Shown here: positions 15,973 through 24,754 of the stretch, piece after piece
How the letters are laid out: each line of letters begins with the position of its first letter
Numbering within the stretch: the stretch's first letter is position 1
Assembly: GCF_002848265.1 (NCBI RefSeq)
Contig: NZ_CP025422.1
Span: forward strand, 2,634,727 to 2,698,726
From: Zhihengliuella sp. ISTPL4
GTDB lineage: Bacteria > Actinomycetota > Actinomycetes > Actinomycetales > Microbacteriaceae
Direction of reading: 5' to 3'
DNA length: 64,000 bases
Position numbers and translations under genes: made by a program
Notes under the pieces: model-generated
Database searches by the model: none
What the model was told of the DNA's origin: nothing
The model's input: the letters and a program-made list of their open reading frames with translations, nothing else

Positions 15973-17742
15973 TCACGAGTTCCGGGCAGGGCCGAACAAC
16001 TCCTCGCCGTGCTCGTGGAGGAGCCGGAACGCATCGGCGAAGGTCTCGGGTTCCGCTTCGCCGGGCGCGCCGTAGCGGCCGAGAAGCAGCCCGAGGAGGC
16101 CGCGCGCGGGAGGCGTCAGCGGTTTGAGGTGCTCCTTCTCGTTCGGCTGAGGGGTGCCGTCCTCCGGGTTCGGCGGGGTGTACGCGGGGCTCGTCACCGG
16201 CCAGTCCGCCGGATGCCGCGGCTTGTCGAGGTTCACGACGTTCAGAAGCGTGTTGGCGGACTGGTCCCGGTCGTTCAACGGCTCCAGGCCGTGCAGGCGG
16301 CTCAGCGTCGCCGTGACGGACCCGTGGTGCATCTCGTCGTGGATGATCGTGCCGCGGCGGGTGTACGCCGACACCGCGATCGCCGGCACGCGGCAGCCGA
16401 GCCGGTCGAACGTGAAGCCCATCTCCCCGGCACCCGTGTCCTTCGTGGGTTTCGTGGCCGCAGGCGGAGCCACGTGGTCGTAGCAGCCGCCGTGCTCGTC
16501 GAAGGTGATGAGCAGCAGGGTGTTGACCGCGTTCGAGCCGCCGGGGGTCGCGCTGGTGCGCACGGCCTCGTAGATGTCATGGATGAGCCGGTCGCCCGCT
16601 CGCACGTCGGAGATGGCACTGTCGAAGACCGGCTCGCCGTCGACCCTGCTCTCCCGCGGCTTCCCGAACGGCGGATGGAAGTCGTTGTGGTCGTAGACCA
16701 TCCGAGGCTCGATGAAGGCGTAGGCGGGAAGAGTGCCGTTCTTCGCGTCGGCGTAGAAATCCTCCATGGTGCCGAAGTGATCCGTGCGCCAGTACTTCTC
16801 CAGCACGGCCGCATGCAGCATCCCGGTGAACGAGACGAGCTGCAGCTTGTCGATGTAGATCCGCCAGCTCACCTTCCTGTCCTCGAGCCGGTTGAACACC
16901 GTGGGCGCCGCGGGGGCGTCGATCCACTTCCGATAGCCCCCGCCGCTCTGATTCGTCACGAAGCCGTGGGACGTCGAGGCGTGGAAGAACGACCGGTTGC
17001 AGAACGTCTGCGAGGGCACGGCCGCGTACCAGTGGTCGAAGACGGCGAACTCGGCCGCGAGGGTGGAGAGGACCGGCAGCATCTCGGGCGAGAACGAGCC
17101 CATGATGTGCCGCGCCTCGTCCAGGCTCGGCTCTTTCCCGTCGCGCAGTCGGCGGAAGTTGATGATGTAGTCCTCGAGGAAACCGGACATCGTCGCCTTC
17201 TCGCCGTGTATCGGGGCATTGAAAGGGGCGGTCATCTCATCCACGAAGAGATCGGCGTTCGTCTTCGGGTCCACGGTCCCGAAGATCTGGGTGTTGACGT
17301 GCGGGTACTCCTCACCCGGGTCCGGGTCCGGGAGACTCATGATGCGGTCGGTCTCGCCGCGGTAGACGTGCGCCTCCACGACCGTGCCGTCGGGCGCGGT
17401 GTTGCTGTGGGTGCCGAACGCGAGACCCTCGAAGGTCTCGTCCGCCGGAAGCGTGTCGGCCGTGTAGAGGTAGCCCAGCAGGTTGTCGAAGGAGCGGTTC
17501 TCGCCCATCACGACGACCACGTGGTCGAAGCCGGGCTCGCTGCGGGGCGTCAGCGCCGCGAACGGGTCGGGATCGTCGGCGAATCCGTCACGACCACCGC
17601 CCGCTGCGACGGAAGACCCGATCGCCGCTCCACCTGCGCCGCCGATCACCGCACCCGCCAGCGCGGCGCCGCCCACGGCGAAGAATCCGCGCCGGGAGGG
17701 GTCGCGGGGGGAGGCGGCGGAGGGTTTGTCGTCGTCGACCAT
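15973..17742 (-). CDS. Tat-exported phosphoesterase of the phospholipase C family
   Basis: A 589-residue secreted hydrolase related to bacterial phosphocholine-type phospholipase C and acid phosphatase AcpA. A twin-arginine signal (SRRGFFAVGGAALAGA, residues 16-31) precedes a long hydrophobic alanine/glycine stretch. Family motifs are VVVMGENRSFDNLLGY (with the metal/nucleophile ENRSFD block), the late LITFDEHGGCYDHV, and GCRVPAIAVSAY. Natural substrates could be phospholipids or other phosphoesters. It is monocistronic, with a minus-strand -10 TAGGAT six bases before the start, so the message is probably leaderless. Confidence 0.88.
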   Translation of the reverse strand: MVDDDKPSAASPRDPSRRGFFAVGGAALAGAVIGGAGGAAIGSSVAAGGGRDGFADDPDPFAALTPRSEPGFDHVVVVMGENRSFDNLLGYLYTADTLPADETFEGLAFGTHSNTAPDGTVVEAHVYRGETDRIMSLPDPDPGEEYPHVNTQIFGTVDPKTNADLFVDEMTAPFNAPIHGEKATMSGFLEDYIINFRRLRDGKEPSLDEARHIMGSFSPEMLPVLSTLAAEFAVFDHWYAAVPSQTFCNRSFFHASTSHGFVTNQSGGGYRKWIDAPAAPTVFNRLEDRKVSWRIYIDKLQLVSFTGMLHAAVLEKYWRTDHFGTMEDFYADAKNGTLPAYAFIEPRMVYDHNDFHPPFGKPRESRVDGEPVFDSAISDVRAGDRLIHDIYEAVRTSATPGGSNAVNTLLLITFDEHGGCYDHVAPPAATKPTKDTGAGEMGFTFDRLGCRVPAIAVSAYTRRGTIIHDEMHHGSVTATLSRLHGLEPLNDRDQSANTLLNVVNLDKPRHPADWPVTSPAYTPPNPEDGTPQPNEKEHLKPLTPPARGLLGLLLGRYGAPGEAEPETFADAFRLLHEHGEELFGPARNS

Positions 17743-17748
17743 GCCGCG

Positions 17749-17754
17749 ATCCTA
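17749..17754 (-). promoter_or_regulatory. -10 element of a probable leaderless transcript
   Basis: Minus-strand TAGGAT ends six bases before the phospholipase C start at 17742. Confidence 0.45.
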
Positions 17755-17826
17755 CGACCGCGAGAACCCACTCAGCATTCCGATGTTCCAAGGAGTTTCG
17801 CGGAACGGGTCTGGAAGGATCGGGGA

Positions 17827-18675
17827 GTGCGCGCCGCGATCGTCCCCTCCGAAACCGTCCCCTTCTCGGAACGTCGCTCCGTGGTGCTCGCGGTCTTCCT
17901 CGTCCCGCTGGTCCTCGCGATCCTGCTGTTCACGATCGACTTCGGCGCCGTCTTCCTCCTCTGTCTCGCCGCCGTCGTGCCCGCGGCGGTCGTGACGATG
18001 TTCGCGGCGCGCTGGCTCGCCCCGCGGGGTGCGCGGTCATGGGCGTCATCCCTGCTCGCCCTCGCCTGGGGCGCCGGCGCTGCCGTGCTCCTCGCGACCG
18101 CAGTCGGCGCGTGGTCGTCCGAGCAGGCGGTGTACGTGGACGATCGGGGCATCCTCCGCGAGGCGATCCCCACGCTGTGGGTATCGACGCCCGTCGTGGA
18201 GGAGGTGGGGAAGGGACTCGGGGTGCTGCTCGTCCTTCTGCTCGCACGGCGCCTCGGCCTGCGCGGCGTGCTCTTCGGCGCGATGGTCGGGGCGCTGGTC
18301 GGCGTCGGTTTCGCGGCGGTGGAGGATGCCTCCGCCATCGCAGCGGACATCGCGGCGAACGACCTCGGCTCCGGCGTCGCGACCTGGATCGTCCGCACCC
18401 TGACCTTCCCCACCCATGCCGCGCTCACCATCTGGACCGGCGCCGCGCTCGGTCTCGCCCTCGACGCCCGACGTGCCTGGTCGCGCCCGCTCCTCGCGCT
18501 CGCCGGGCTCCTGGTGGCGATCGGGGCCCACGGGGCGATCAACTACGGGAACGTCGCCGGAGCCACCGACCAAGCCTCGTTCTTCGCGTCCCTGGGTACG
18601 GCCTTCGGCTGGATCGTGGTGTCGACGGTCCTCGCCGTGACCCTCCGCCTCGTGCTGACCCGTCGCCGCGCCTGA
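17827..18675 (+). CDS. PrsW family intramembrane metalloprotease-like protein
   Basis: A 282-residue protein with about eight membrane helices. The PrsW/CAAX-protease-related motifs are visible: VVEEVGKGLG (the EExxK motif near residue 125), AAVEDAS, and FPTHAALTIWTGAALG with the conserved histidine, plus a late GAHGAINY. Bacillus PrsW cleaves an anti-sigma factor; no sigma factor gene is nearby, so the substrate is open. GTG 17827 is the best start; a weak AAGGAT lies six bases upstream in the leaderless position. Confidence 0.82.
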   Translation: MRAAIVPSETVPFSERRSVVLAVFLVPLVLAILLFTIDFGAVFLLCLAAVVPAAVVTMFAARWLAPRGARSWASSLLALAWGAGAAVLLATAVGAWSSEQAVYVDDRGILREAIPTLWVSTPVVEEVGKGLGVLLVLLLARRLGLRGVLFGAMVGALVGVGFAAVEDASAIAADIAANDLGSGVATWIVRTLTFPTHAALTIWTGAALGLALDARRAWSRPLLALAGLLVAIGAHGAINYGNVAGATDQASFFASLGTAFGWIVVSTVLAVTLRLVLTRRRA

Positions 18676-18691
18676 TCTTCTCGGCCGGACG

Positions 18692-18777
18692 GGGCACAGC
18701 TTCGGAGATTGCCGCCGACACGCCGCCGCGCGGGGCTGTCGCACGGCGCGTCGGGGCTGGTCTCCGAAGCTGTGCCC
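18692..18777. terminator. long intergenic palindrome between convergent genes
   Basis: A perfect 17-bp inverted repeat, GGGCACAGCTTCGGAGA at 18692-18708 and its complement at 18761-18777, encloses 52 bases that themselves pair partly (CCGACACGCCG with CGGCGCGTCGG). No U-run follows. It sits between the PrsW-like gene and the phosphatase gene, so a bidirectional terminator is likely, though its length suggests a mobile palindromic element as an alternative. Confidence 0.65.
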
Positions 18778-18790
18778 GGTGACGACCGGG

Positions 18791-21355
18791 CTACTCGGCG
18801 TCCGTCGTCTCGACGACCGCGGTCGCACGACGGCGACGCAGGGCGAACAGGCCGAGGCCGGCGGCGAGCAGCACGATGGCCCCGATGACGAACGGCATGC
18901 TGTCCGCGCCGGTCGTCGCGAGGTCGCCGTCGGTCACGCCTCCCGAGTCGCTCTCACCGGGGACGATCGCGCCGCCGCCGTCTGCCGCTGCGGTCACGGC
19001 GAGGGAGGCCGTCACCTCCGTGCCGTCGGGCAGGATCACGGCGAGCGTGTGCGTACCCGCCGGAGTGCCCTCGGGGATGGTGACGGTGCGCGAGAACGTG
19101 CCGTCTGCCGCGACTGTGACCGTACCGAGCGAGACCGGATCGGACCGCAGCTCGAGCGCGAGTTCGGCGCCGGCCGCGAAGCCGCTTCCCGACACCGCGA
19201 GCGTGCCGCCGGCCGCGACCGAGGACGCGCCCAGTTCGACCGTCGCGGGCTTCTCCGGCTCCGGCTCCTCCGTGACCGGCGGGGTGACACCGGCCTCGGT
19301 GACCCACTTCTCACCGGCGTCGGACTTGGTCACCGTGAACGTGTCGTAGACGGCGCCGACGGGGAGGTCGGTCGTGGCGTCCGGCTGCTTCTCGGCGAGG
19401 TACGACCGGTAGACGAGCTGGTTCTTCGACACGTCGATGACCTGATAGGTCGTGACGCCCTCACCGCGCAGCACCTGCGTGGCGCCGTTGTTGGTCCAGA
19501 CGTTCTTCTCCGGGGTCTCCAGGTCGTAGTGCTTGGCGCCGGAGTTCGACACGACGTAGACCGGACCGGTGGTGAGGCCGGGGGTCTCGGTGGCATCCGT
19601 GTTCACGTAGCCGCGGGCGTACGTGTGGTCGTGGCCCATGAGCACGAGATCGATGTCGTTGCGCTGGAAGACCGGCAGCCACTCCGCACGGAGGACCGGC
19701 TCGTCACGACCGGCGCTGGCGGAGAAGACCGGCTGGTGGAACGTGACGACGTTCCACTTCGACGGGCTGTTCTGCAGCAGGAGGTCAAGCCAGGCGGCCT
19801 GGAAGCGCGTCCACAGCGTGCCGATCTGCGAGGACGGGCACTCCGCGCCCGTGCAGGACGGGAGCCCGGCCGGGGTGAGGAAGGTCGTGTCGCGGGTCGC
19901 GTTCAGGGTGATGAAGCGGACGCCCTGGTAGTCGGTGTAGTACGCGGTCTCGGCGGCGAACGAGCTCCAGTGGTCGAAGAACGCGCGGTACTGCTGCGCG
20001 ACGGCGGAGTCGCCCTTCGCCAGGTCGGCGAGCTCTCCGATCGAACTCGTGGACGGGTTGTTGTGCGGATACTCGAACGCTGCCTTCCACGCGGTGAGGA
20101 GCTTGTCGCCCGAGTACTCGTGGTTGCCGGGGGCGGCCATGACGTTGGTGCGTACGGCGGAGTCCTCCATGCCCTTGAACCAGTTCAGCCACTCGTTCTC
20201 GTTGCTGGACGTGTTGATGAGGTCTCCGGCGTGCACCGAGCCGATCGATCGCGGCGCGTTGGCCTCGGCCTGCTTCACGACGCTCGGCCAGGTGGTGTCG
20301 AGGCCGATCTGGGCGTCGCCGTAGTAGATGAACTGGAAGTCGCTCGCGTTCGGGTCGGCGGTGCGGAACTCGTGCCAGTCGCTCCAGCTGCCGGGGAGAC
20401 CGACGCGGTAGCGGTACGCCGTGGCGGGGGTGAGGTCGGTGACGGTCGCCGAGAAGTGCTTGTTCGGGTTGCCGTTCACCACCCCGGCGTCGTAGGCGTC
20501 GACCGTGCGGGTGGTGCCACCGGCTGCGGCGCCGATCTCGACCTGGCCGATCGTGTGCGAGGCGTCGCCGGCGAGCCAGGAGAACGACTGGGAGACCTCC
20601 GGCTTCTCCGTCGGAGTGAGGATGACGCGGGTGGGCGGGGCGACGACGGGAGTGCCGGGGTCAGAGGCCTTCACGAGGGTCAGCGACGACATGTCGAAGT
20701 AGATGTCGGAGCTCGACGCGCGGTCCTGGAACAGCGAGACGGCGATGGTGTTCGTCCCGTCGCGGAGCAGCTCGCCCTCGGCGCTGAACGTGCTTGTCAG
20801 CGGGTCGCCGTTGGAGTCCCCGGCGTACTCGACGTTGGCGGTGTCGGTGATGCGGCCGTCGACGTAGCGGGCGACTTCCTCGCCGTTGATCCAGACGATG
20901 AGCGCGTCGTCGTACGTGACGGTGCTCTGCAGAGCGGCGACCTGCTCGGCGACGCCGGCCTCCAGCTCGAACGTCGTACGGAAGAAAAAGGTCGGCACCG
21001 TCGGTGCCTTCACCCCGTCGAGGTAGTGGTTGAGCAGCGTCTTCGGAGTCTGCGGTCCGACCGGCGCGAGCGCGCCGTTCTTCGCGCCGAAGCTGCCCGG
21101 TGCGGTCTTCCAGGCGCTGTCGTCGTAGGCGGGCAGCGTCCAGTCGCGCAGTGCGGCCGGGGCGGGGGACGGGTCGGATCCGTCGTCCAGGTAGTGCCAG
21201 GCGGTGTCGTCGGTGATCAGGGATCCCGTCGGCACTTCGGGGTCGGGCGCCGCGAGCGCCGCAGGGGCGACGACGGCGCCGCCGAGCACGGCGAGCAGCG
21301 CGACGGACGTCAGTCCGCGACGCCGCCACCGCACCGCAGGGGTGGGGGAGGTCAT
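18791..21355 (-). CDS. sortase-anchored purple acid phosphatase-like protein
   Basis: An 854-residue cell-wall metallophosphoesterase. In order: signal peptide (to about residue 36), a beta-sandwich region, a fibronectin-like purple acid phosphatase N-domain (about 240-335), the calcineurin-like catalytic domain with YYGDAQIG (346-349), GDLIN (377-381), GNHEY (about 410-414), FHQPVF and GHDHTYAR, a C-terminal Ig-like region, then LATTG at 812-816, a hydrophobic helix, RRRR and a short tail. LAxTG is the class E sortase signal of high-GC Gram-positives. It probably releases phosphate from organic phosphoesters outside the cell. ATG 21355 has AAGGA upstream. No sortase gene is in the window. 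Confidence 0.9.
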   Translation of the reverse strand: MTSPTPAVRWRRRGLTSVALLAVLGGAVVAPAALAAPDPEVPTGSLITDDTAWHYLDDGSDPSPAPAALRDWTLPAYDDSAWKTAPGSFGAKNGALAPVGPQTPKTLLNHYLDGVKAPTVPTFFFRTTFELEAGVAEQVAALQSTVTYDDALIVWINGEEVARYVDGRITDTANVEYAGDSNGDPLTSTFSAEGELLRDGTNTIAVSLFQDRASSSDIYFDMSSLTLVKASDPGTPVVAPPTRVILTPTEKPEVSQSFSWLAGDASHTIGQVEIGAAAGGTTRTVDAYDAGVVNGNPNKHFSATVTDLTPATAYRYRVGLPGSWSDWHEFRTADPNASDFQFIYYGDAQIGLDTTWPSVVKQAEANAPRSIGSVHAGDLINTSSNENEWLNWFKGMEDSAVRTNVMAAPGNHEYSGDKLLTAWKAAFEYPHNNPSTSSIGELADLAKGDSAVAQQYRAFFDHWSSFAAETAYYTDYQGVRFITLNATRDTTFLTPAGLPSCTGAECPSSQIGTLWTRFQAAWLDLLLQNSPSKWNVVTFHQPVFSASAGRDEPVLRAEWLPVFQRNDIDLVLMGHDHTYARGYVNTDATETPGLTTGPVYVVSNSGAKHYDLETPEKNVWTNNGATQVLRGEGVTTYQVIDVSKNQLVYRSYLAEKQPDATTDLPVGAVYDTFTVTKSDAGEKWVTEAGVTPPVTEEPEPEKPATVELGASSVAAGGTLAVSGSGFAAGAELALELRSDPVSLGTVTVAADGTFSRTVTIPEGTPAGTHTLAVILPDGTEVTASLAVTAAADGGGAIVPGESDSGGVTDGDLATTGADSMPFVIGAIVLLAAGLGLFALRRRRATAVVETTDAE

Positions 21356-21483
21356 GTTCGTCCTTCGTGGTGGGTGTCCGTGCTCAGCCGCACGGGGCGC
21401 CCCCAGCCCATCGAAGCCGGATGACGACGGACTGACATCGAGGCGACGGGGAGGTGAACGCGGGCCCGTCCGGGGGCGGCCGG

Positions 21484-21489
21484 TACGCT
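21484..21489 (+). promoter_or_regulatory. -10 element of a probable leaderless pcnA transcript
   Basis: TACGCT ends seven bases before ATG 21497; no ribosome-binding sequence is seen. Confidence 0.5.
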
Positions 21490-21496
21490 GGAACCC

Positions 21497-22924
21497 ATGC
21501 TCAACATGGCCGACGGCCTCGCCCGTCTCGGCGCGCTCGCCGAGAATCCCGTCGTCCGCACTCTCGCGGAGGCCTTCGACGAAGCGGGTTTCGAGCTCGC
21601 CGTCGTGGGCGGTCCGGTGCGCGATGCGCTGCTCGGCCGGCAGACGCACGACCTCGACTTCACGACGAACGCCTCGCCGGACGAGATCCTCGCGATCGTG
21701 AAGCCGGTGGCGTCCGCGCACTGGGACATCGGTCGCGCGTTCGGGACCATCGGTGCCCGCGTGCAGGGCGAGCAGGTCGAGATCACGACCTACCGCGCCG
21801 ACAGCTACGACGGCGTGACGCGCAAGCCCACGGTGGAGTTCGGCGATTCGATCGACGGCGACCTCGTCCGCCGCGACTTCACGGTCAACGCGATGGCCCT
21901 CCAGGTGCCCGCGGTGAAGCTCGTCGACCCGACCGGCGGGGTCGAGGACCTCGTGGGCGGCGTGCTGCGGACCCCGACGGATCCCCGGGTGTCGTTCGGC
22001 GACGACCCGCTGCGGATGCTGCGCGCCGCCCGGTTCAGCGCGCAGCTCGGCTTCACGGTGGAGGAGGACACGGCGCGGGCGATCACCGAGCTCCGCGAGA
22101 CGCTGAAGATCGTGAGCCCGGAGCGCGTGCAGTCCGAGCTCGTGCGCCTCATGCAGACCGACGACCCCGTCCGCGGCATCCGGGCGTTGGTGGAGACGGG
22201 ACTCATCGAGGAGTTCCTCCCCGAGGTCAGCGCCCTCAAACTCGAGGTCGACGAGCACCACCACCACAAGGACGTCTACGAGCACTCCCTCACGGTGCTC
22301 AGCCAGGCCATCGCGCTCGAGCACGCCAGGAACCCCGGGGCCGCGCCGGACGTGCCGCTACGGATCGCGGCTCTGCTCCACGACATCGGCAAGCCCCGCA
22401 CCCGCAAGCTCGAGCCCGGCGGTGCGGTGACCTTCCACCACCACGATGTGGTCGGTGCCCGTATGGCCCGCAAGCGGCTCCAGGCGTTGCGCTTCGACAC
22501 GGCGACCACGGACGCCGTCGCCACCCTGATCGAGCTGCATCTGCGCTTCTTCGGCTATGCGGAGGGGGCGTGGACGGACGCAGCCGTGCGCCGCTACGTC
22601 CGCGATGCCGGCGACCTGCTGGAGCGGTTGCACATCCTCACGCGCGCCGATGTCACCACGCGGAACAAGCGCAAGGCCGCCCGGCTCGCCGCCGCCTACG
22701 ACGACATCGAGTCCCGGATCGCCGCGCTCCGGGAGCAGGAGGAGCTCGACGCGATCCGTCCGGAACTCGACGGCAACCGCATCCAGGAAGTCCTCGGCAT
22801 CAAGCCGGGCCGCGAGGTCGGCGAGGCGTACCGTTTCCTCCTCGACCTGCGCCTCGACGAGGGCGTGCTGGGCGAGGACGTCGCGGAGCAGCGTCTCCGG
22901 GACTGGTGGGCTTCGCGCGCCTGA
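21497..22924 (+). CDS. pcnA: CCA tRNA nucleotidyltransferase
   Basis: Adds or repairs the 3' CCA end of tRNAs. The class II polymerase beta head has GGPVRDALLGR (residues 38-48) and the metal pair in HDLDFTTNA, followed by VRRDFTVNAMA and the DPLRMLRAARF block that selects CTP/ATP. A C-terminal HD domain (HHHHKDVYEHS, ALLHDIGKPRTR) probably acts as a phosphohydrolase. At 475 residues it matches actinobacterial members. The symbol pcnA is the usual annotation; cca is equally acceptable. In mycobacteria this gene lies close to murJ; here about 12 kb separates it from the murJ start. Confidence 0.95.
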   Translation: MLNMADGLARLGALAENPVVRTLAEAFDEAGFELAVVGGPVRDALLGRQTHDLDFTTNASPDEILAIVKPVASAHWDIGRAFGTIGARVQGEQVEITTYRADSYDGVTRKPTVEFGDSIDGDLVRRDFTVNAMALQVPAVKLVDPTGGVEDLVGGVLRTPTDPRVSFGDDPLRMLRAARFSAQLGFTVEEDTARAITELRETLKIVSPERVQSELVRLMQTDDPVRGIRALVETGLIEEFLPEVSALKLEVDEHHHHKDVYEHSLTVLSQAIALEHARNPGAAPDVPLRIAALLHDIGKPRTRKLEPGGAVTFHHHDVVGARMARKRLQALRFDTATTDAVATLIELHLRFFGYAEGAWTDAAVRRYVRDAGDLLERLHILTRADVTTRNKRKAARLAAAYDDIESRIAALREQEELDAIRPELDGNRIQEVLGIKPGREVGEAYRFLLDLRLDEGVLGEDVAEQRLRDWWASRA

Positions 22925-22930
22925 CTTCCG

Positions 22931-23008
22931 CGACCCACCCCCTTCCGTGCCTCCCGGCCCCTTGCGGCCGCACGCAAGGGGCCGGGAGGACCGCAGAGGG
23001 GTGGGTCG
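22931..23008. terminator. large bidirectional terminator between pcnA and treZ
   Basis: The inner stem is a perfect 17-bp pair, CCTCCCGGCCCCTTGCG at 22950-22966 with its complement at 22973-22989 and a six-base loop. The outer arms CGACCCACCCC (22931-22941) and GGGGTGGGTCG (22998-23008) pair as well. It lies between convergent genes and has no U-run. Confidence 0.8.
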
Positions 23009-23011
23009 ACC

Positions 23012-24754
23012 TCAGTCGATGATGGCGGCGGCGTCGGGAGGGAGTGTCAGGGACGTGGGGGTGCGCGACGCGGCGGCGGTGGCGAGGAGGATGTGGGACG
23101 CGGCGGGGACCGCGAACGACGCGGGAGCGGGGGAGAGGTTCACGAGCACCGACACTCCGCCGCGATCGATGCGGTAGACGCGGTGCTCGGGGCGGCCGTC
23201 CGTCTCGCTGACCACGACTTTCGTCCGCGCGGAGCCCGGGTCGGTGAGCTCCGGTCGCGCTCGCCGCAGTCGCGCGAGGTCGCGGTACAGCGCCAGGAGC
23301 CGGGCGTTCACCGGAGCCTCGGCCTCCGTCCAGTCGAGGTGCGAGCGGCGGAAGGTGTCGGGGTCCTGCGGGTCGGGCACCGCGTCGGGATCCCAGCCCA
23401 TGCGGGCGAACTCCGCCGTGCGGCCCTGGGCCACCGCCCGGCCGAGCTCGGGCTCGGGGTGCGAGGTGAAGAACTGCCACGGTGTCGTCGCGCCCCACTC
23501 CTCGCCCATGAAGAGCATCGGCGTGCCGGGTGCGGTCAGGGTGAGCACGGCGGCCACCGCGAGCCGGTCGGGGGACAGGCTGGCGGAGAGCCGATCCCCC
23601 GCGGCGCGGTTCCCGATCTGGTCGTGGTCCTGCGCGAAGGTCACCAGCCGCCAACTCGGCACCTCGGCCGGGATCGGGGAGCCGTGCGGACGATCACGGA
23701 AGGACGAGAAGGTGCCGTCGTGGAAGAACCCGCCCTCCGTCACCTTCGCGACCGCCTCCTCCGCGGCGAAGTCGGCGTAGTACCCCGTGGTCTCGCCCGT
23801 GAGCGCGACGTGCACGGCGTGGTGCCAGTCGTCCGACCACTGCGCCGTGAGTCCGTAGCCCCCGGCTTCCCGCGGCAGGATCAGCGTCGGGTCGTTCAGA
23901 TCGGACTCCGCGATGAGGGTCAGCGGCCGATTCTGCTGCGCGGAGAGGGCGTCCACACGTTCGGAGAGCTCCCGCAGGAGGTGCACGGGTCGCCGGTCGT
24001 GGAGGGCGTGCACAGCGTCGAGTCGGAGTCCGTCGACGTGGAAGTCGCGCAGCCACATCAGGGCGTTGTCGAGGATGTACTCCCGCACCGCGGGCTCGTC
24101 GAGGTTCAGCGAGTCGCCCCAGGTGTTGGCCTCGCCTTCGCGCAGGTACGGGCCGAAGAGGGGGAGGTAATTGCCGCTCGGGCCGAGGTGGTTGTAGACG
24201 ACGTCCTGCACGACCGCGAGCCCGTGTGCGTGGGCGGCGTCGACGAAGCGCTGATACGCCGCGGGGCCGCCGTACTCCTCCTGCACCGCGTACCAGAGCA
24301 CCCCGTCGTATCCCCAGTTCCAGCGGCCGTTGAAGGCGTTCACGGGGAGGAGCTCGACGTGCGTGACACCGAGGTCCACGAGATGCGCCAGACGGTCGAT
24401 CGCCGCGTCGAGCGTGCCTTCCGGCGTGAAGGTGCCGACGTGCAGCTCGTAGATCAGGCCGCCCGCGAGCTGCCGTCCGGTCCAGGAGGCGTCGGTCCAC
24501 GCGAAGGCCGCGGGATCGAAGGCCGCCGAGGCTGCGTGCACGCCGTCCGGCTGGCGGCGCGACCGCGGGTCAGGACGCACCTCCTCGCTGTCGTCGAGCA
24601 GGAAGCCGTAGCGCTCGCCGTCCGCGAGGGCGATATCCGCGGTCCAGCGACCGTCGACCGCCGCGGTGAGGTCCCGCTCCTCCACGGTCGCCCCCGCGTG
24701 ATCGAGCCGTCGTACCCGTACGCGCGACGCCCGCGGCGCCCAGACCTCGATCAT
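23012..24754 (-). CDS. treZ: malto-oligosyltrehalose trehalohydrolase
   Basis: GH13 enzyme of 580 residues that releases trehalose from maltooligosyltrehalose, the last step of the TreYZ route. The N-terminal beta domain begins [14 protein letters not shown]; the barrel has [25 protein letters not shown] (region II with the nucleophile aspartate) and AESDLNDP (acid/base glutamate), and the later [11 protein letters not shown] block is typical of TreZ. The ATG overlaps the treY stop by four bases. Confidence 0.95.
   Translation of the reverse strand: MIEVWAPRASRVRVRRLDHAGATVEERDLTAAVDGRWTADIALADGERYGFLLDDSEEVRPDPRSRRQPDGVHAASAAFDPAAFAWTDASWTGRQLAGGLIYELHVGTFTPEGTLDAAIDRLAHLVDLGVTHVELLPVNAFNGRWNWGYDGVLWYAVQEEYGGPAAYQRFVDAAHAHGLAVVQDVVYNHLGPSGNYLPLFGPYLREGEANTWGDSLNLDEPAVREYILDNALMWLRDFHVDGLRLDAVHALHDRRPVHLLRELSERVDALSAQQNRPLTLIAESDLNDPTLILPREAGGYGLTAQWSDDWHHAVHVALTGETTGYYADFAAEEAVAKVTEGGFFHDGTFSSFRDRPHGSPIPAEVPSWRLVTFAQDHDQIGNRAAGDRLSASLSPDRLAVAAVLTLTAPGTPMLFMGEEWGATTPWQFFTSHPEPELGRAVAQGRTAEFARMGWDPDAVPDPQDPDTFRRSHLDWTEAEAPVNARLLALYRDLARLRRARPELTDPGSARTKVVVSETDGRPEHRVYRIDRGGVSVLVNLSPAPASFAVPAASHILLATAAASRTPTSLTLPPDAAAIID

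Noticed and set aside
15955..15985. TTCGAATCC resembling a tRNA T-loop
   Set aside because: The flanking bases do not form a T-stem and no acceptor, D or anticodon arm can be folded on either strand.
18779..21424. 881-codon plus-strand frame opposite the purple acid phosphatase
   Set aside because: The opposite strand has full metallophosphoesterase motifs, signal peptide and LATTG anchor; the plus frame has only Gly/Arg/Val/Asp-rich shadow sequence.
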